64,000 bases of DNA from Glycomyces sp. YM15 (GTDB lineage: Bacteria > Actinomycetota > Actinomycetes > Mycobacteriales > Micromonosporaceae). Every line of letters begins with the position of its first letter. The first letter of the stretch is position 1. Positions 1-7,782 of this stretch are shown one piece after another. A program made the translations under genes and the position numbers. A model generated the notes under the pieces. That model did not search any database and was not told the origin of the DNA. It worked only from the letters and a program-made list of their open reading frames with translations. The DNA is taken from NCBI RefSeq assembly GCF_016918015.1, contig NZ_JAERMK010000010.1:1-64000 (forward strand). The letters are read 5' to 3'.

Positions 1-49
1 CCCCGCGCCGATCAGGCCGTGCAAGGCGGAGCGGTGGCCGCTCAAGCCG

Positions 50-907
50 TCAGTAGGTCACATCGCAGAGTTTCCAGACGCCGCCCTCTTCAACCGCCGT
101 GAAGGTATAGCCGGAGCCGTCCTCCATCTCGTCGGTGCTGTTGGGCTCGCTGTCGTCCATGGTCCAGCCGACCCAGACCTCCATGCCGCCGTCGACCTCG
201 CGCGACATGCTCCATAGCAGGAAATCGAAGTTGTACCCGGGGTACTCCAGCTCCCATTCGAGGTCCGTCTGCATCGCCGAAGTCGGCTCCGCGCACACCT
301 GCGCCTGCATCAGATCGTCGTCGTCCGTGTCAGACCCGATGCGGTAGTTGATGGCCGCGGCTTCGGGGGTGCCCGCCGCGAACTCCTCGGAGTTGACGGG
401 CGTACCCCACGTGGCGAAGTCGTCGTCCGCCGCTGCGTCGGGGGTGGTCGCCTCCTCCTCAACGGGCGCCTCAGCATCCTCGCTCGACTCCTCTTCGGAG
501 GGTGCCGCGCTCTCGGAGGGGTCCCCGCCCGCCTGCGGGTCGTCGTCGTCCATCATGCCGGGGATGATCAGCACCGCGGCGACGCCGAGGACCACGACCA
601 GGGCCACGATCACTCCGAGGATCACGCCGAGGTTGCCGCTGCCCTGGTTCGCGGGCGGCATCGGGGGAGGCAGCACCGAACCGGGCGCCGACGGGTAGCC
701 GGGCTGGACGTTCATCGTCGGCTGGATCGGCACCGGCGGGTACTGCGGGTTCGAAGGCTGCGTGTACTGCTGGGGCGGCTGCTGCTGGTAGTAGTTGCCG
801 GGCGGGGGCGTGCTGTTGTAACCCTGCGAATAGGGATCGCTGGGCTGCTGCGGCTCGGGCTGCAACTGGTACTGCGGGTTCCCACCGCCGGGGGGCGGAT
901 ACGTCAT
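50..907 (-). CDS. Single-pass membrane protein, Pro-rich tail and Cys-pair domain
   Basis: Not recognised as a named family. The 285-aa product has a Pro/Gln/Tyr-rich N-terminus (1-90), one hydrophobic membrane segment (93-117), an acidic Glu/Asp/Ser linker to about residue 165, and a C-terminal domain of about 110 aa with cysteines at 205 and 281. The layout suggests a cytoplasmic disordered tail and an extracytoplasmic NTF2-like domain closed by a disulfide, a common actinobacterial design; that fold is inferred. The start is placed at the ATG before T-Y-P-P-P, since the reading frame upstream has no such composition and AGAAG precedes this ATG. It is divergent from the next gene. Confidence 0.75.
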   Translation of the reverse strand: MTYPPPGGGNPQYQLQPEPQQPSDPYSQGYNSTPPPGNYYQQQPPQQYTQPSNPQYPPVPIQPTMNVQPGYPSAPGSVLPPPMPPANQGSGNLGVILGVIVALVVVLGVAAVLIIPGMMDDDDPQAGGDPSESAAPSEEESSEDAEAPVEEEATTPDAAADDDFATWGTPVNSEEFAAGTPEAAAINYRIGSDTDDDDLMQAQVCAEPTSAMQTDLEWELEYPGYNFDFLLWSMSREVDGGMEVWVGWTMDDSEPNSTDEMEDGSGYTFTAVEEGGVWKLCDVTY

Positions 908-1286
908 CGCTTCTACACGCCTCGTCTGCTCGGGGGCAATCGGTCGCGGTGATTGGGCTTCACCGGGGTGCTCTCGATCGTACAGGCAACCACCGACCCC
1001 GTGGACCCCGGAAATTCCCAGGTCGCACCCCCTGCCAAAGCCCAAGGGGCCGTAGCGGGGCGAACCGTTCGCGCCGCCCGGCGCGGGTGGACCGTCGCAC
1101 ACCCTGTGCGACGCCGAGCCCCCCTCTGGGACTACGATTTATGCCCCGGCACCCCGTATGCGGCCTGGTAGCGCAGTCGATCCCACATCGAGGCCGCGCG
1201 GCGCCCGAGGCGGTCCGCCGTCGCGGTCGTCGGCGGAGCCGCACCCAGAAGTCCCGCCGACAACGCTTCTACCCGAGGTTCGACGT
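908..1286. other. Divergent intergenic region, no gene
   Basis: 379 bases between two divergent genes with no credible reading frame. It must hold promoters for both. A short inverted repeat, GCGAA-CCG-TTCGC, lies at 1060-1072 and could be an operator. No convincing -35/-10 pair was identified. Confidence 0.4.
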
Positions 1287-2546
1287 ATGGCGAACGCCAA
1301 TGCAGTGCAGCTTTGGACCATCCGCTTCTCCGCCGCGCTCGCCCCCGTCCCGGTGGTCGAGCTTCTCGGCCTGAACCGCTTCTGGGGCTACGGCCTCCTC
1401 TATCCCGCACTCGCCGCGACCTGGGCGACCGGCTGCTGGCAGCGCCGCCGCCAGCTCGCCCGCATGCGCGACGAGCCCGACCCGGAGCCAGTGAGCGCAC
1501 GCGCCCGCTTCTGGGGCGGCACCGGCGAAGCGAGCACCGACGCGGCCGAGGTCGGCGCCTACGAGGCCGCGATCAGCGGCGCGTACCGGCCTCCGGTTGC
1601 CGCCGAGGAGGCGCTCGGCGCCTTCGACGACGGCCGTGAGCGCTCGGCGGGCTCGTTCGGCGGCTCCTGCGCGCCTTCGATAGGCATGGCCGTCGTGTCC
1701 GTCCCGCATCAGCGCCGCGACCGCGCCATGAGCAACCTCGTGGGTTCCATCAAGAACGAGGCGATCGACGCCGAACTGCGCATCCAGCTCATCCAAGACC
1801 TCATCGACCTGGGCGGCCGGGACATGGCCATGCGCCTCTCACCCGTAGCCAAATTGTCCAATGTGGATATAGAGGTGCGCCTCGAAGTCGCCGAGCACAT
1901 GGGCCGCTTCAGCGTCGAGGACGCCGCCCGAGCACTCGAAGCCATCGCCGCCGACTCGACAGTGGACCCCAAATACCGCCTCGACGCCGCTAGCGCCCTC
2001 GTCGACTGCGCCGCCGGCCCCGCCGGGGTCGCCCTGATGCAGTTGGTCACCGACGAGACGGTGAGCGAGTACGTGCGCCACAGCGCCGCCCACGCCCTGC
2101 GGAACGTGCACCCCTCGGCCGCTTCGATGGCGCTGCGGCACTTGGCGAACACTCCGCATGTCTCGGTGCGGCTGCGCATCATCTGCGCCGAGCAGCTCGC
2201 CGAGGACAGCGTCATCGACGCGGAGCACGCGCTGTGGCGGATCGTGAAGGGCGTCGAGTCCGTCATGGACTTCCACCTGGGAATCGATGCGGCAGAGGCG
2301 ATGCACTGCTTCAGCCCCGACGTCGGGGTCGAGGCCTACTCGGTGCTCGCCTCCGACGACTGCTTCCACTGGTTCGGGCGCATCGAGGCGGCCTACCGGC
2401 TCGGGCGGCTCGGCCTGCGCGACGGCTACGATCTGCTCAGCGATTTCGCGCGCGTCGACCACTTGGAAGAGGTGTACGCGCGGGCCGCGCTCGAGCGGCT
2501 CTTCCCGCTGGAGGTCGATTCGGGGTCGTTCGACGCCGAGGACTGA
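1287..2546 (+). CDS. HEAT-repeat-like helical protein with N-terminal hydrophobic segment
   Basis: 419 aa. Residues about 14-45 are hydrophobic and aromatic (GLLYPALAATWATGCW), compatible with membrane association. From about residue 150 the chain is a succession of paired helices with the Ala/Leu spacing and conserved Asp/Arg of HEAT or armadillo-type repeats (for example RHSAAHALRNVHP, RLRIICAEQLAED). Such solenoids act as protein-protein scaffolds; a partner cannot be read from the sequence. The start is the ATG at 1287 because the upstream frame is Arg/Pro-rich with no coding character. It is convergent with the methyltransferase gene. Confidence 0.7.
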   Translation: MANANAVQLWTIRFSAALAPVPVVELLGLNRFWGYGLLYPALAATWATGCWQRRRQLARMRDEPDPEPVSARARFWGGTGEASTDAAEVGAYEAAISGAYRPPVAAEEALGAFDDGRERSAGSFGGSCAPSIGMAVVSVPHQRRDRAMSNLVGSIKNEAIDAELRIQLIQDLIDLGGRDMAMRLSPVAKLSNVDIEVRLEVAEHMGRFSVEDAARALEAIAADSTVDPKYRLDAASALVDCAAGPAGVALMQLVTDETVSEYVRHSAAHALRNVHPSAASMALRHLANTPHVSVRLRIICAEQLAEDSVIDAEHALWRIVKGVESVMDFHLGIDAAEAMHCFSPDVGVEAYSVLASDDCFHWFGRIEAAYRLGRLGLRDGYDLLSDFARVDHLEEVYARAALERLFPLEVDSGSFDAED

Positions 2547-2600
2547 CGGCGCGGCTGCGCTTTCCGGCGCGCTGGTCGGGTTTCGGGGGCGAGCGACAAG

Positions 2601-2618
2601 CCCGGACCTCAGTCCGGG
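2601..2618. terminator. Bidirectional hairpin between convergent genes
   Basis: Perfect 7-bp stem CCCGGAC/GTCCGGG with a 4-nt loop, lying over the methyltransferase stop codon and 55 nt past the stop of the HEAT-repeat gene. It has no T tract, as is usual for actinobacterial terminators. Confidence 0.5.
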
Positions 2619-3499
2619 GTGGCGGTTGCCGCTTTGACGGCGACGAAGTACGTGTCGATCGACAGGTGGTGGAGGTCGCGGCGGTTGCCGAGCCAGTCCG
2701 AGCCGTCTTCGTCGAGGAGTCTCGCCCAGGCGGTCCGGTCGGCGTCGCTGAGGTAGTGCTCGAACCATTCGGCCCTGGTGCGCAACGACTCCAGCGCGTG
2801 CCGCAGCGCCGCGCCTTCGAGCGGGGCCGGGGTCGCGTCGAGCTCGTTCACTTCGCGCACGTCGGTCAGGCCCGCGCGCTCCAGGGCGAGGTTCCAGCCG
2901 TACGGGAGCGGCGTGGACCCGTGCTCGCGGGTTTCGCCTTCGAGGCGCCGCGACCCGGCTTCGATGAGGCGCAGCTCGAGCCCCGGGTTGCCCACGCCCA
3001 CATGCCAGGGCAGGTACTGCGGGGCGGTGCCGCCCTCGCCGATCGCGAGCCGCCCGCCGGGGGCGAGCAGCCCGGCCAGGTTGTCCAGGGCAGCTTGCGG
3101 GTCGGCGGCGTGGTGGATGACGCGCCCGGCCCACAGGAGGTCGGCGGGCGCCCCGACGGCGGCTGCGAGCGCGTCCGCGTCGTCCACTGACGCCTGCGCG
3201 GCCCGCACCGCGGCCCCGGTCTCGGCGGCGCGTTCGCGTACGAGGTCGAGCATGGCGGGTTCGGTGTCGACGGCCGCCACCTGTGCGTCGGGGAGGACCT
3301 CGGCGAGGGCGAACGCCATCGAGGCGGCCCCGCACCCGATGTCGGCGACGACCTCGTCCCCTGGGGCCGAGAGTCGTTCGGCGAGCCGACGGTATTTGTC
3401 GGCTTCGGCGGCGGCGCGCTCCTTGAAGCGGGGAGCGGCCTCGGCGAAGTCGAACGCGGCGGAGTGGTCGTCGTGCCGGTGCCCGTGCTGCGCTGCCAT
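2609..3499 (-). CDS. Class I SAM-dependent methyltransferase
   Basis: 296 aa with a Rossmann-type methyltransferase core. Motif I VADIGCGAAS lies near residues 50-60 and the acidic ribose-binding residue in VAAVDTEP about 20 aa later; DLLWAGRVIHHAADP matches motif IV and LLAPGGRLAIGE matches motif VI. The N-terminus is His/Asp-rich (HGHRHDDHSAAFDF). It resembles the Methyltransf_25/11 families that modify small molecules; the substrate is unknown. It starts at an ATG shortly after the hairpin that ends the upstream membrane gene, so it may have its own promoter. Confidence 0.85.
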   Translation of the reverse strand: MAAQHGHRHDDHSAAFDFAEAAPRFKERAAAEADKYRRLAERLSAPGDEVVADIGCGAASMAFALAEVLPDAQVAAVDTEPAMLDLVRERAAETGAAVRAAQASVDDADALAAAVGAPADLLWAGRVIHHAADPQAALDNLAGLLAPGGRLAIGEGGTAPQYLPWHVGVGNPGLELRLIEAGSRRLEGETREHGSTPLPYGWNLALERAGLTDVREVNELDATPAPLEGAALRHALESLRTRAEWFEHYLSDADRTAWARLLDEDGSDWLGNRRDLHHLSIDTYFVAVKAATATPD

Positions 3500-3543
3500 G
3501 CGCCCCAACCTAGCACCGCTGAAAACCGTTCCCGGCCCGAAGG

Positions 3544-3578
3544 CGACCGGGCGGCCGCGTGAGGCGGCCGCCCGGTCG
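3544..3578 (-). terminator. Strong hairpin terminator
   Basis: Perfect 15-bp GC-rich stem with a 5-nt loop (GTGAG), just downstream of the stop of the sensor-domain gene on the minus strand and upstream of the methyltransferase start. It is followed by a short pyrimidine tract on one strand only. Confidence 0.7.
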
Positions 3579-3600
3579 GGGTTTCCTGGAATGCCGGCCG

Positions 3601-4311
3601 CTATGCGGCGGAGAGCCGTTCCTGGACGCGGGTGACCTCGGTGTCGAGGGAGACGGCGCGGGTCGGGCCGCCGTACGGCGCGTCGGATTCGGTGAGGGAG
3701 GCGAGCAGGCCCCGGCCGAGCGCGGCCTGGGTGATCGCGAAGCCGCGCAGCACCAGCGGGAGCAGCAGGGCCATGACCAGGCCGCCGAGCACGGCGAGGA
3801 GTGAAAGCGCCGCGTACGAGTCGCCCCAGCCGAGCCAGCGCGTCGCGTACTCGAGGCCGTCGCCTTCGCCGACCGAGCGGTGGATGACCCAGGCGTACAG
3901 GGGGTAGGCGAGAGCCGCGACGGTGGCGACCCACCAGCTCAGGGCGACGCAGAACCCGGCGACGGCGAGCGGGAAGTTGACCAGGCCCCACAGGAGGTTC
4001 AGCCACGACTGGCCGTCGGTGAGCGGCGTCAGGTACCGGCGGAGCGCGGAAGCGCCTTCGGGGGCGCGCTGGTAGTGCGGCCGGTTGACGGGCTGGCGCA
4101 GGACGGCGCTGAGCTGGCTGCGGCCGGCGGCGGCGAGGCCGCGCATGGCGAACAGGGTCGCGGCGAGGATCGGGACGCCGATCCAGACGACGGCGGTGCC
4201 GAGGCCGGCGGCGAAGCCGGCGACGGTGATGATGAACGCGGGGAGGGCGATCGGGAACGAGGAGAGCAGGTACGCACTGTCGGCGCCGAGCTGCTTGAAG
4301 ATCGTTTTCAT
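3601..4311 (-). CDS. Sensor-domain membrane protein (orphan)
   Basis: 236 aa with the pattern of the actinobacterial putative sensor domain. A membrane pair follows the N-terminus (SFPIALPAFIITVAGFA, then LGTAVVWIGVPILAATLF), then an Arg-rich loop with a conserved Tyr/Trp block (LTDGQSWLNLLWG), and a second pair of hydrophobic stretches (FPLAVAGFCVALSWWV and LSLLAVLGGLVMALLLPLVL). In relatives this domain often precedes a histidine kinase, but no kinase or response regulator is adjacent here. The ATG at 4311 is preferred over one 9 nt upstream because GAGGATGAG then sits at a workable distance. The ligand is unknown. Confidence 0.75.
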   Translation of the reverse strand: MKTIFKQLGADSAYLLSSFPIALPAFIITVAGFAAGLGTAVVWIGVPILAATLFAMRGLAAAGRSQLSAVLRQPVNRPHYQRAPEGASALRRYLTPLTDGQSWLNLLWGLVNFPLAVAGFCVALSWWVATVAALAYPLYAWVIHRSVGEGDGLEYATRWLGWGDSYAALSLLAVLGGLVMALLLPLVLRGFAITQAALGRGLLASLTESDAPYGGPTRAVSLDTEVTRVQERLSAA

Positions 4312-4472
4312 GTGTCTCATCCTCGTCCGCGCGGAGCGCCGCAACGACCCTGCGAGCAGGCATTTCACTGGTAGGGGCAGCCCTACCGGGATTGTCGGGC
4401 CTGCCCTGGCGGTCGGGCTGGAGCGGCGTTGCCGTGCTGGGTGCGGTGCACGGTTTTGCGGTGGCGCCGTTT

Positions 4473-4892
4473 CTAGGTGCGCAAGGTCCACCACGGCCGC
4501 CCGGGGGGTTTGCTCGGTAGCGGGATCGTCAGCCGGAGGAAGCGTTCGTCGAGCGGTGCGACGAGGTGCCGCAGCTCCTGTGCGGAGCGCCGGGGCAGGA
4601 GGTGCAGGGCCAGTTCGAGGACGTCGCGGCTCGGCGGATTGCAGCGCTCGCAGTCAGCGTGGAGTGCGTGGTCGCGGGCGCGTCGGGACGGGCCACTGGT
4701 CACTCGGTGCCAGACCCGGAACGCCGAGGCGACTTCGTCTGGGCTGAAACGGGGATCGTCGAGTTCGAGGCGCGTGATCGCACCTTGCAGGGTGCTCGAG
4801 GCGCCGGGGATTCGGGGGAGCGGCCGGCTCGTCGCGGGTTGGACGCGGCGTCGCTGCTGTGCGCGTACTCGCGCGGGCGGCCTACACGGCAT
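4473..4892 (-). CDS. Conserved hypothetical protein
   Basis: 139 aa, Arg-rich, with a compact conserved-looking C-terminal half: a Cys-x-x-Cys (DCERCNPPSRDVLEL), then LHLLPRRSAQELRHL and PLDERFLRLTIP. It reads like a small actinobacterial housekeeping orphan rather than a shadow frame. The start is supported by AAAGGG just upstream of the ATG. The Cys pair could bind a metal, but no partner pair is visible. It follows the terminator of the structured-RNA locus and is probably transcribed separately. Confidence 0.55.
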   Translation of the reverse strand: MPCRPPARVRAQQRRRVQPATSRPLPRIPGASSTLQGAITRLELDDPRFSPDEVASAFRVWHRVTSGPSRRARDHALHADCERCNPPSRDVLELALHLLPRRSAQELRHLVAPLDERFLRLTIPLPSKPPGRPWWTLRT

Positions 4893-4955
4893 CGCCCTTT
4901 CGGTTGTGGCTCATAGCGACCATGATGCCGCGCCGCCGCAACCGGGGGCATTGGT

Positions 4956-4989
4956 GCGGCCCGGGTGGTTGACCTCCATCCCGGGCCGC
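4956..4989 (-). terminator. Terminator of the tRNA-like RNA locus
   Basis: Perfect 10-bp stem GCGGCCCGGG/CCCGGGCCGC with a 14-nt loop. It begins 5 nt after the proposed 3' end of the second structured RNA, the expected place for a factor-independent terminator of that transcript. Confidence 0.7.
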
Positions 4990-4994
4990 GTTGT

Positions 4995-5152
4995 GCCACA
5001 TAGTGGCCGCTGCGATCTGCGGTAGCCGTTGAGTCTGCTGCTAGCATCGCGCTCTGCCATTGAGCTACCGCCCCATGTGGTGGGGCGGGAGGGATTCGAA
5101 CCCCCAACCTAGATGTCCCAGAGGAACTACTCGCGGATACGCGCGGCGTGGC
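4995..5152 (-). ncRNA. YrlA/Y RNA-like tRNA mimic, copy B (permuted tRNA)
   Basis: Read on the minus strand, the order is: left half of a closing stem; T-arm GGGGG-TTCGAAT-CCCTC (5105-5089); acceptor strand CCGCCCC (5088-5082); 7-nt loop ACCACAT; acceptor strand GGGGCGG (5074-5068, seven Watson-Crick pairs); TA; a canonical D-arm GCTC-AATGGCA-GAGC (5065-5051); right half of the closing stem. The closing stem pairs GCCAC, GCCGC, GCG, GCG and GTAG (5152-5127) with CTAC, CGC, CGC, GCGGC and GTGGC (5025-4995), with short bulges. A long duplex thus stands where the anticodon arm would be. This is the architecture known for YrlA-type bacterial Y RNAs, which bind Ro60/Rsr and mimic tRNA. Ends are estimated from the pairing. 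No anticodon is present, so it is not a decoding tRNA. Confidence 0.75.
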
Positions 5153-5156
5153 GAAT

Positions 5157-5291
5157 ACTGAAGCTGGAGCGAGAGTCTCAGTTTTCGCGGCTTGCCTCTG
5201 CCGATTGGGCCACCCCGACTTGTGGTGCCGGGGGAGGGACTCGAACCCCCACCTCTACCGCGATGTATTCGACCTGAACTTCAATTTCAGT
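5157..5291 (-). ncRNA. YrlA/Y RNA-like tRNA mimic, copy A (permuted tRNA)
   Basis: This is the first of two tandem copies on the minus strand. T-arm GGGGG-TTCGAGT-CCCTC (5250-5234) is followed by acceptor strand CCCCGGC (5233-5227), loop ACCACAA, acceptor strand GTCGGGG (5219-5213, seven pairs with one G-U), TG, and a D-arm GCCC-AATCGGCA-GAGGC (5210-5194) keeping the GG that contacts the T-loop in real tRNA. The flanks pair as ACTGAA/TTCAGT, GTTCAG/CTGAGAC (one bulge) and TCGCGG/CCGCGA, giving an interrupted closing stem. Element order and the 7-nt ACCACAN cap match copy B, while stem sequences differ with compensating changes. That is the mark of a conserved RNA fold. It lies about 57 nt after the stop of the upstream protein gene and is probably co-transcribed or processed. 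Confidence 0.75.
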
Positions 5292-5298
5292 GTGTTTC

Positions 5299-5336
5299 GG
5301 CGCGATTCGCGCCACCCCTGTCGCTCAAAACAGGGG
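5299..5336 (-). terminator. Two hairpins after the upstream stop codon
   Basis: A 7-bp hairpin CCCCTGT/ACAGGGG (5336-5315) followed directly by a 6-bp hairpin GGCGCG-AAT-CGCGCC (5313-5299). Together they could terminate the protein transcript, or mark a processing point between it and the structured RNAs. Confidence 0.45.
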
Positions 5337-5347
5337 AGTCCGTGTGC

Positions 5348-6082
5348 CTATTCGCCGAGCAGGTAGCCGAAGACCTTGGCGCCGATCTTCTCGTCGACGA
5401 CTTCGGTTCCGTTGGCCTCCTCCCGGGCGAACTTGACGGCGATCTGGAGCTTCTCGAGCCGCTCGGAGAGCTGCGCGACCCGCTTGGCGGGGGCCGCGCC
5501 GGAGAACTTCACGGTGGTCCAGTAGCCGACCGGGATGTCCTCGTAGTACACCTCGACCTGCGCCGGGTGCTCCTCGGTGGCCTCGGCCTTGACATGGTTG
5601 CGCGGGATCTTCTTGGTGCGCACCGTCTTCACCGGGTCGGTCGCGAAGGCGTCGGACGCGTCGTTGTACGTCCAGGATTCGCCCGCGTCCAGCACGGGCA
5701 GCGCCTTCACGAATGCCTGCAGTTCGCCGAGCTGCTTCTCCAGGAACAGGAGATAGGTGACGGGGACGTCGGCGACGAGCACCTCGCCGTCCACGGTGAT
5801 GTCAGCGGTGGCGATGGCGTTGGTGCGGTCCTTGGTGGCCGTGACGTCGAACAGGCGCGTCATCGCCTCGGAGACCTCGCGCAGCTGCGCTTCGACGCGG
5901 CGCTGCACCTTCGTCGACTCGGGCGGGAGCTGCTCGCCCTCCTCGTCCTTCGGCTGGTAGGTCCGGGAGATGCCGGACAGCAGCGGTGCCTTCGCGAGCT
6001 CGCGCCCGGCGTCGCCGAGCGCACGCGCGGCCTTCGCCTTGACGCTCTTCTCGATCGCGATGATCTGGTTCAACTTGGTCAC
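5348..6082 (-). CDS. Conserved actinobacterial protein linked to the tRNA-mimic RNAs
   Basis: 244 aa, no membrane segment or signal peptide. It belongs to a well-conserved actinobacterial family of unknown function that I recognise by N-terminus TKLNQIIAIEKSVK and by stretches SRTYQPKDEEGEQLPPES, FDVTATKDRTN, ADVPVTYLLFLEKQL, IPRNHVKAEATEEHPAQVEV and DIPVGYWTTVKFSG. The Lys/Glu-rich blocks fit a nucleic-acid or protein binder. The start is the GTG at 6082, where relatives begin (M/V-T-K-L-N) and which has GAGGG about 9 nt upstream; an ATG at 6112 would add ten residues. It sits immediately upstream of the two Y RNA-like genes on the same strand, which suggests work with those RNAs; that link is inference. 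Confidence 0.8.
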   Translation of the reverse strand: MTKLNQIIAIEKSVKAKAARALGDAGRELAKAPLLSGISRTYQPKDEEGEQLPPESTKVQRRVEAQLREVSEAMTRLFDVTATKDRTNAIATADITVDGEVLVADVPVTYLLFLEKQLGELQAFVKALPVLDAGESWTYNDASDAFATDPVKTVRTKKIPRNHVKAEATEEHPAQVEVYYEDIPVGYWTTVKFSGAAPAKRVAQLSERLEKLQIAVKFAREEANGTEVVDEKIGAKVFGYLLGE

Positions 6083-6152
6083 GGAGCAACCCTCACTTTC
6101 GGGGTTCACCATAGGACCTTCGTGCCGACTCCGGCAACGCGTTAAGCACGGC

Positions 6153-6185
6153 GCGGCCGCCGGACGGAACCCGCCCAGCGGCCGC
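6153..6185 (-). terminator. Possible hairpin terminator
   Basis: Two copies of the self-complementary GCGGCCGC (6153-6160 and 6178-6185) can pair as an 8-bp stem around a 17-nt loop. It lies between the stop of the four-helix membrane gene and the start of the next minus-strand gene. Confidence 0.4.
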
Positions 6186-6197
6186 AGCGCTTCCGTA

Positions 6198-6710
6198 CTA
6201 CTCGTTGCACCAGCGCTTGGAGTCCGCAGTGGACAGCAGCCCGATGATGATGGCGGCCAAGGCGATACCGATGACCGCGCCGATCGCGCCGCTCGCGGCG
6301 CTGCCGCCGGCGTCGGCTGCACCGGTGACCTCGACCTCGGGGGTGAGGATCCACGACAGGAGCGAGAGGCCCACGCCGACGGCCTCGAGGATGATCGCTC
6401 CCTTGCGGGCGCCGGCGTTGCGCTTGGCGATCCGCACGGCGAAGACGGCGCGCAGGACGGTCCAGACCAGGATCTGGATGATCGAGGCGACCAGGAACGG
6501 CATGAACGCCGAGGGGATCGAGACGTCGCCGGTGTCCTCCAGGGCCGCGAGGGCCGCGTAGCCGAAGACCGAGAGGGCGCCGCCGCAGATGCCGAAGCCG
6601 AACAGGATCCACAGGAGCACGACGGCGCCCTTCGTGGAACCGGGCATGGTCTCGGGGGTGGACCCGAGCGGCGGGCCGGGAGGGGGCGGGGGAGCGGGGG
6701 GATAGCTCAT
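6198..6710 (-). CDS. Small four-helix membrane protein with Pro-rich N-terminus
   Basis: 170 aa. A Pro/Gly tail (SYPPAPPPPPGPPLGSTP) precedes four hydrophobic helices: GAVVLLWILFGFGICGGA, FMPFLVASIIQILVWTVL, GAIILEAVGVGLSLLSWIL and GAIGAVIGIALAAIIIGLL. This layout is common in actinobacterial envelope proteins of unknown function. The start is fixed by a good AGGAG 7-8 nt upstream of the ATG at 6710. Nothing in the sequence indicates transport or catalysis. Confidence 0.75.
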   Translation of the reverse strand: MSYPPAPPPPPGPPLGSTPETMPGSTKGAVVLLWILFGFGICGGALSVFGYAALAALEDTGDVSIPSAFMPFLVASIIQILVWTVLRAVFAVRIAKRNAGARKGAIILEAVGVGLSLLSWILTPEVEVTGAADAGGSAASGAIGAVIGIALAAIIIGLLSTADSKRWCNE

Positions 6711-7034
6711 AGGCGTACTCCTAAGGTTGAGTGTTCGAGCGGGGGCGTCGGGGATGATCTCGAGCGGAACGGGGTGGCGGACCCGGCGGGGCGGCCGATG
6801 GTCTGCCCTCCAGGGGTGATGAGGGGTCGTGCCGCTCATTGTAGTTGCAACGGTGCCAATCGGGGTACCCCGCAATCACGACCGCCATGCACGCGTGAGT
6901 CAATGCCCAGCTCACCGTGGTGATGTTCGTGCGCGTCGCAGCGGGGTACTAGGCTGGAGGGACGTGTCGCGTCGCCCGAAATGACGGGTTCGTCGCGGTG
7001 GCGGGCGGCGGTCAGCGGTTGGACGGAGGAGCAG
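6711..7034. other. Divergent intergenic region, no gene
   Basis: 324 bases between divergent genes. A TAGGCT hexamer in GGTACTAGGCTGG near 6945-6957 is a plausible -10 element for the plus-strand gene; no matching -35 is clear. No gene was seen. Confidence 0.35.
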
Positions 7035-7772
7035 ATGATCACGCGATTGGCCGAGTCCCTCGGATACCGGGTGCTCGACGTGCGCGACGGCGACGGCACC
7101 CTCTCCGTGGGAGGCCACGACGGCGCCAGCGCGCTCCGCATCGGCTGGCGGCCGCTCATCGTCGAGGGCTACACCGGCTCCGGCTCGATCGACCGCTTCG
7201 CGATCCGCACCCGCGACGCGACCTTCCGCAACTCGCTCTGGGACCTGCGCTCCCGTCTGCGCTACGCCACCCGCGACACCGACCCGGTCGACCTCGCGCG
7301 CCCCATCCTCCGGCTCCTGCAGCCCGGCCACTACGGGGTGCGCATCTGGCGGGACGCGAACGTCCACATCGAACCCTTCGGCGACAACGGCACCGCGTGG
7401 TGGTACCCGTACGAGCCCATCGGCACCGAGGGCACCGCCGTCATCCCCACCGACGCCTGGCCGCCCCGCGACGAGGAGACCATCGCCGGGTACGTGGACG
7501 CCATCGAGGACGGCGACCGCCCGCTCGCGGTCATCATCCGCTCGGAGCCGCCCGGCGACGAGCAGGACTGCGCGTCGTTCCTCATCGACGGCCACCACAA
7601 GCTTGCCGCATACCGCCGCACCGGGATCGCCCCGCACTTCCTCGACATCGCCCGTCTCGCCGACCGCCGCCCATGCCGGCCTGACGACCTCCGCGAGGTC
7701 ATCGCGGGCGACGAGAAGCTCGAGCAGTCCGCCGCGAACCTGATGCGCTACCTGGAGGACCGCCACCGCTGA
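7035..7772 (+). CDS. Hypothetical protein with ParB/Srx-like DGHHK motif
   Basis: 245 aa, soluble. The C-terminal third contains SFLIDGHHKLAAYRRTGI, close to the D-G-x-x-R/K motif of the ParB/sulfiredoxin fold that binds nucleotide phosphates. Ahead of it lie an Arg-rich half (RTRDATFRNSLWDLRSRLRY) and an aromatic block (NGTAWWYPYEPIG). The ATG at 7035 is chosen over one at 6981 because GGAGGA lies 4 nt before it. Function is unknown; a nucleotide-dependent activity is only a guess from the motif. It is a convergent neighbour of the VTT protein gene. Confidence 0.7.
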   Translation: MITRLAESLGYRVLDVRDGDGTLSVGGHDGASALRIGWRPLIVEGYTGSGSIDRFAIRTRDATFRNSLWDLRSRLRYATRDTDPVDLARPILRLLQPGHYGVRIWRDANVHIEPFGDNGTAWWYPYEPIGTEGTAVIPTDAWPPRDEETIAGYVDAIEDGDRPLAVIIRSEPPGDEQDCASFLIDGHHKLAAYRRTGIAPHFLDIARLADRRPCRPDDLREVIAGDEKLEQSAANLMRYLEDRHR

Positions 7773-7782
7773 CGCACGCGTT

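Noticed and set aside
5078-5216. Reading the stretch as one tRNA with GGGGTGG (5216-5210) pairing with CCGCCCC (5088-5082)
   Set aside because: It would give a 139-nt tRNA with no anticodon arm or recognisable intron. The permuted reading gives better acceptor pairing for both T-arms, identical loop sizes and long closing stems.
5272-5288. CTGAA-ATTGAAG-TTCAG looks like an anticodon arm with a UGA anticodon
   Set aside because: No matching 5' acceptor or D-arm lies upstream in the right place; the same bases pair better in the closing stem of RNA copy A.
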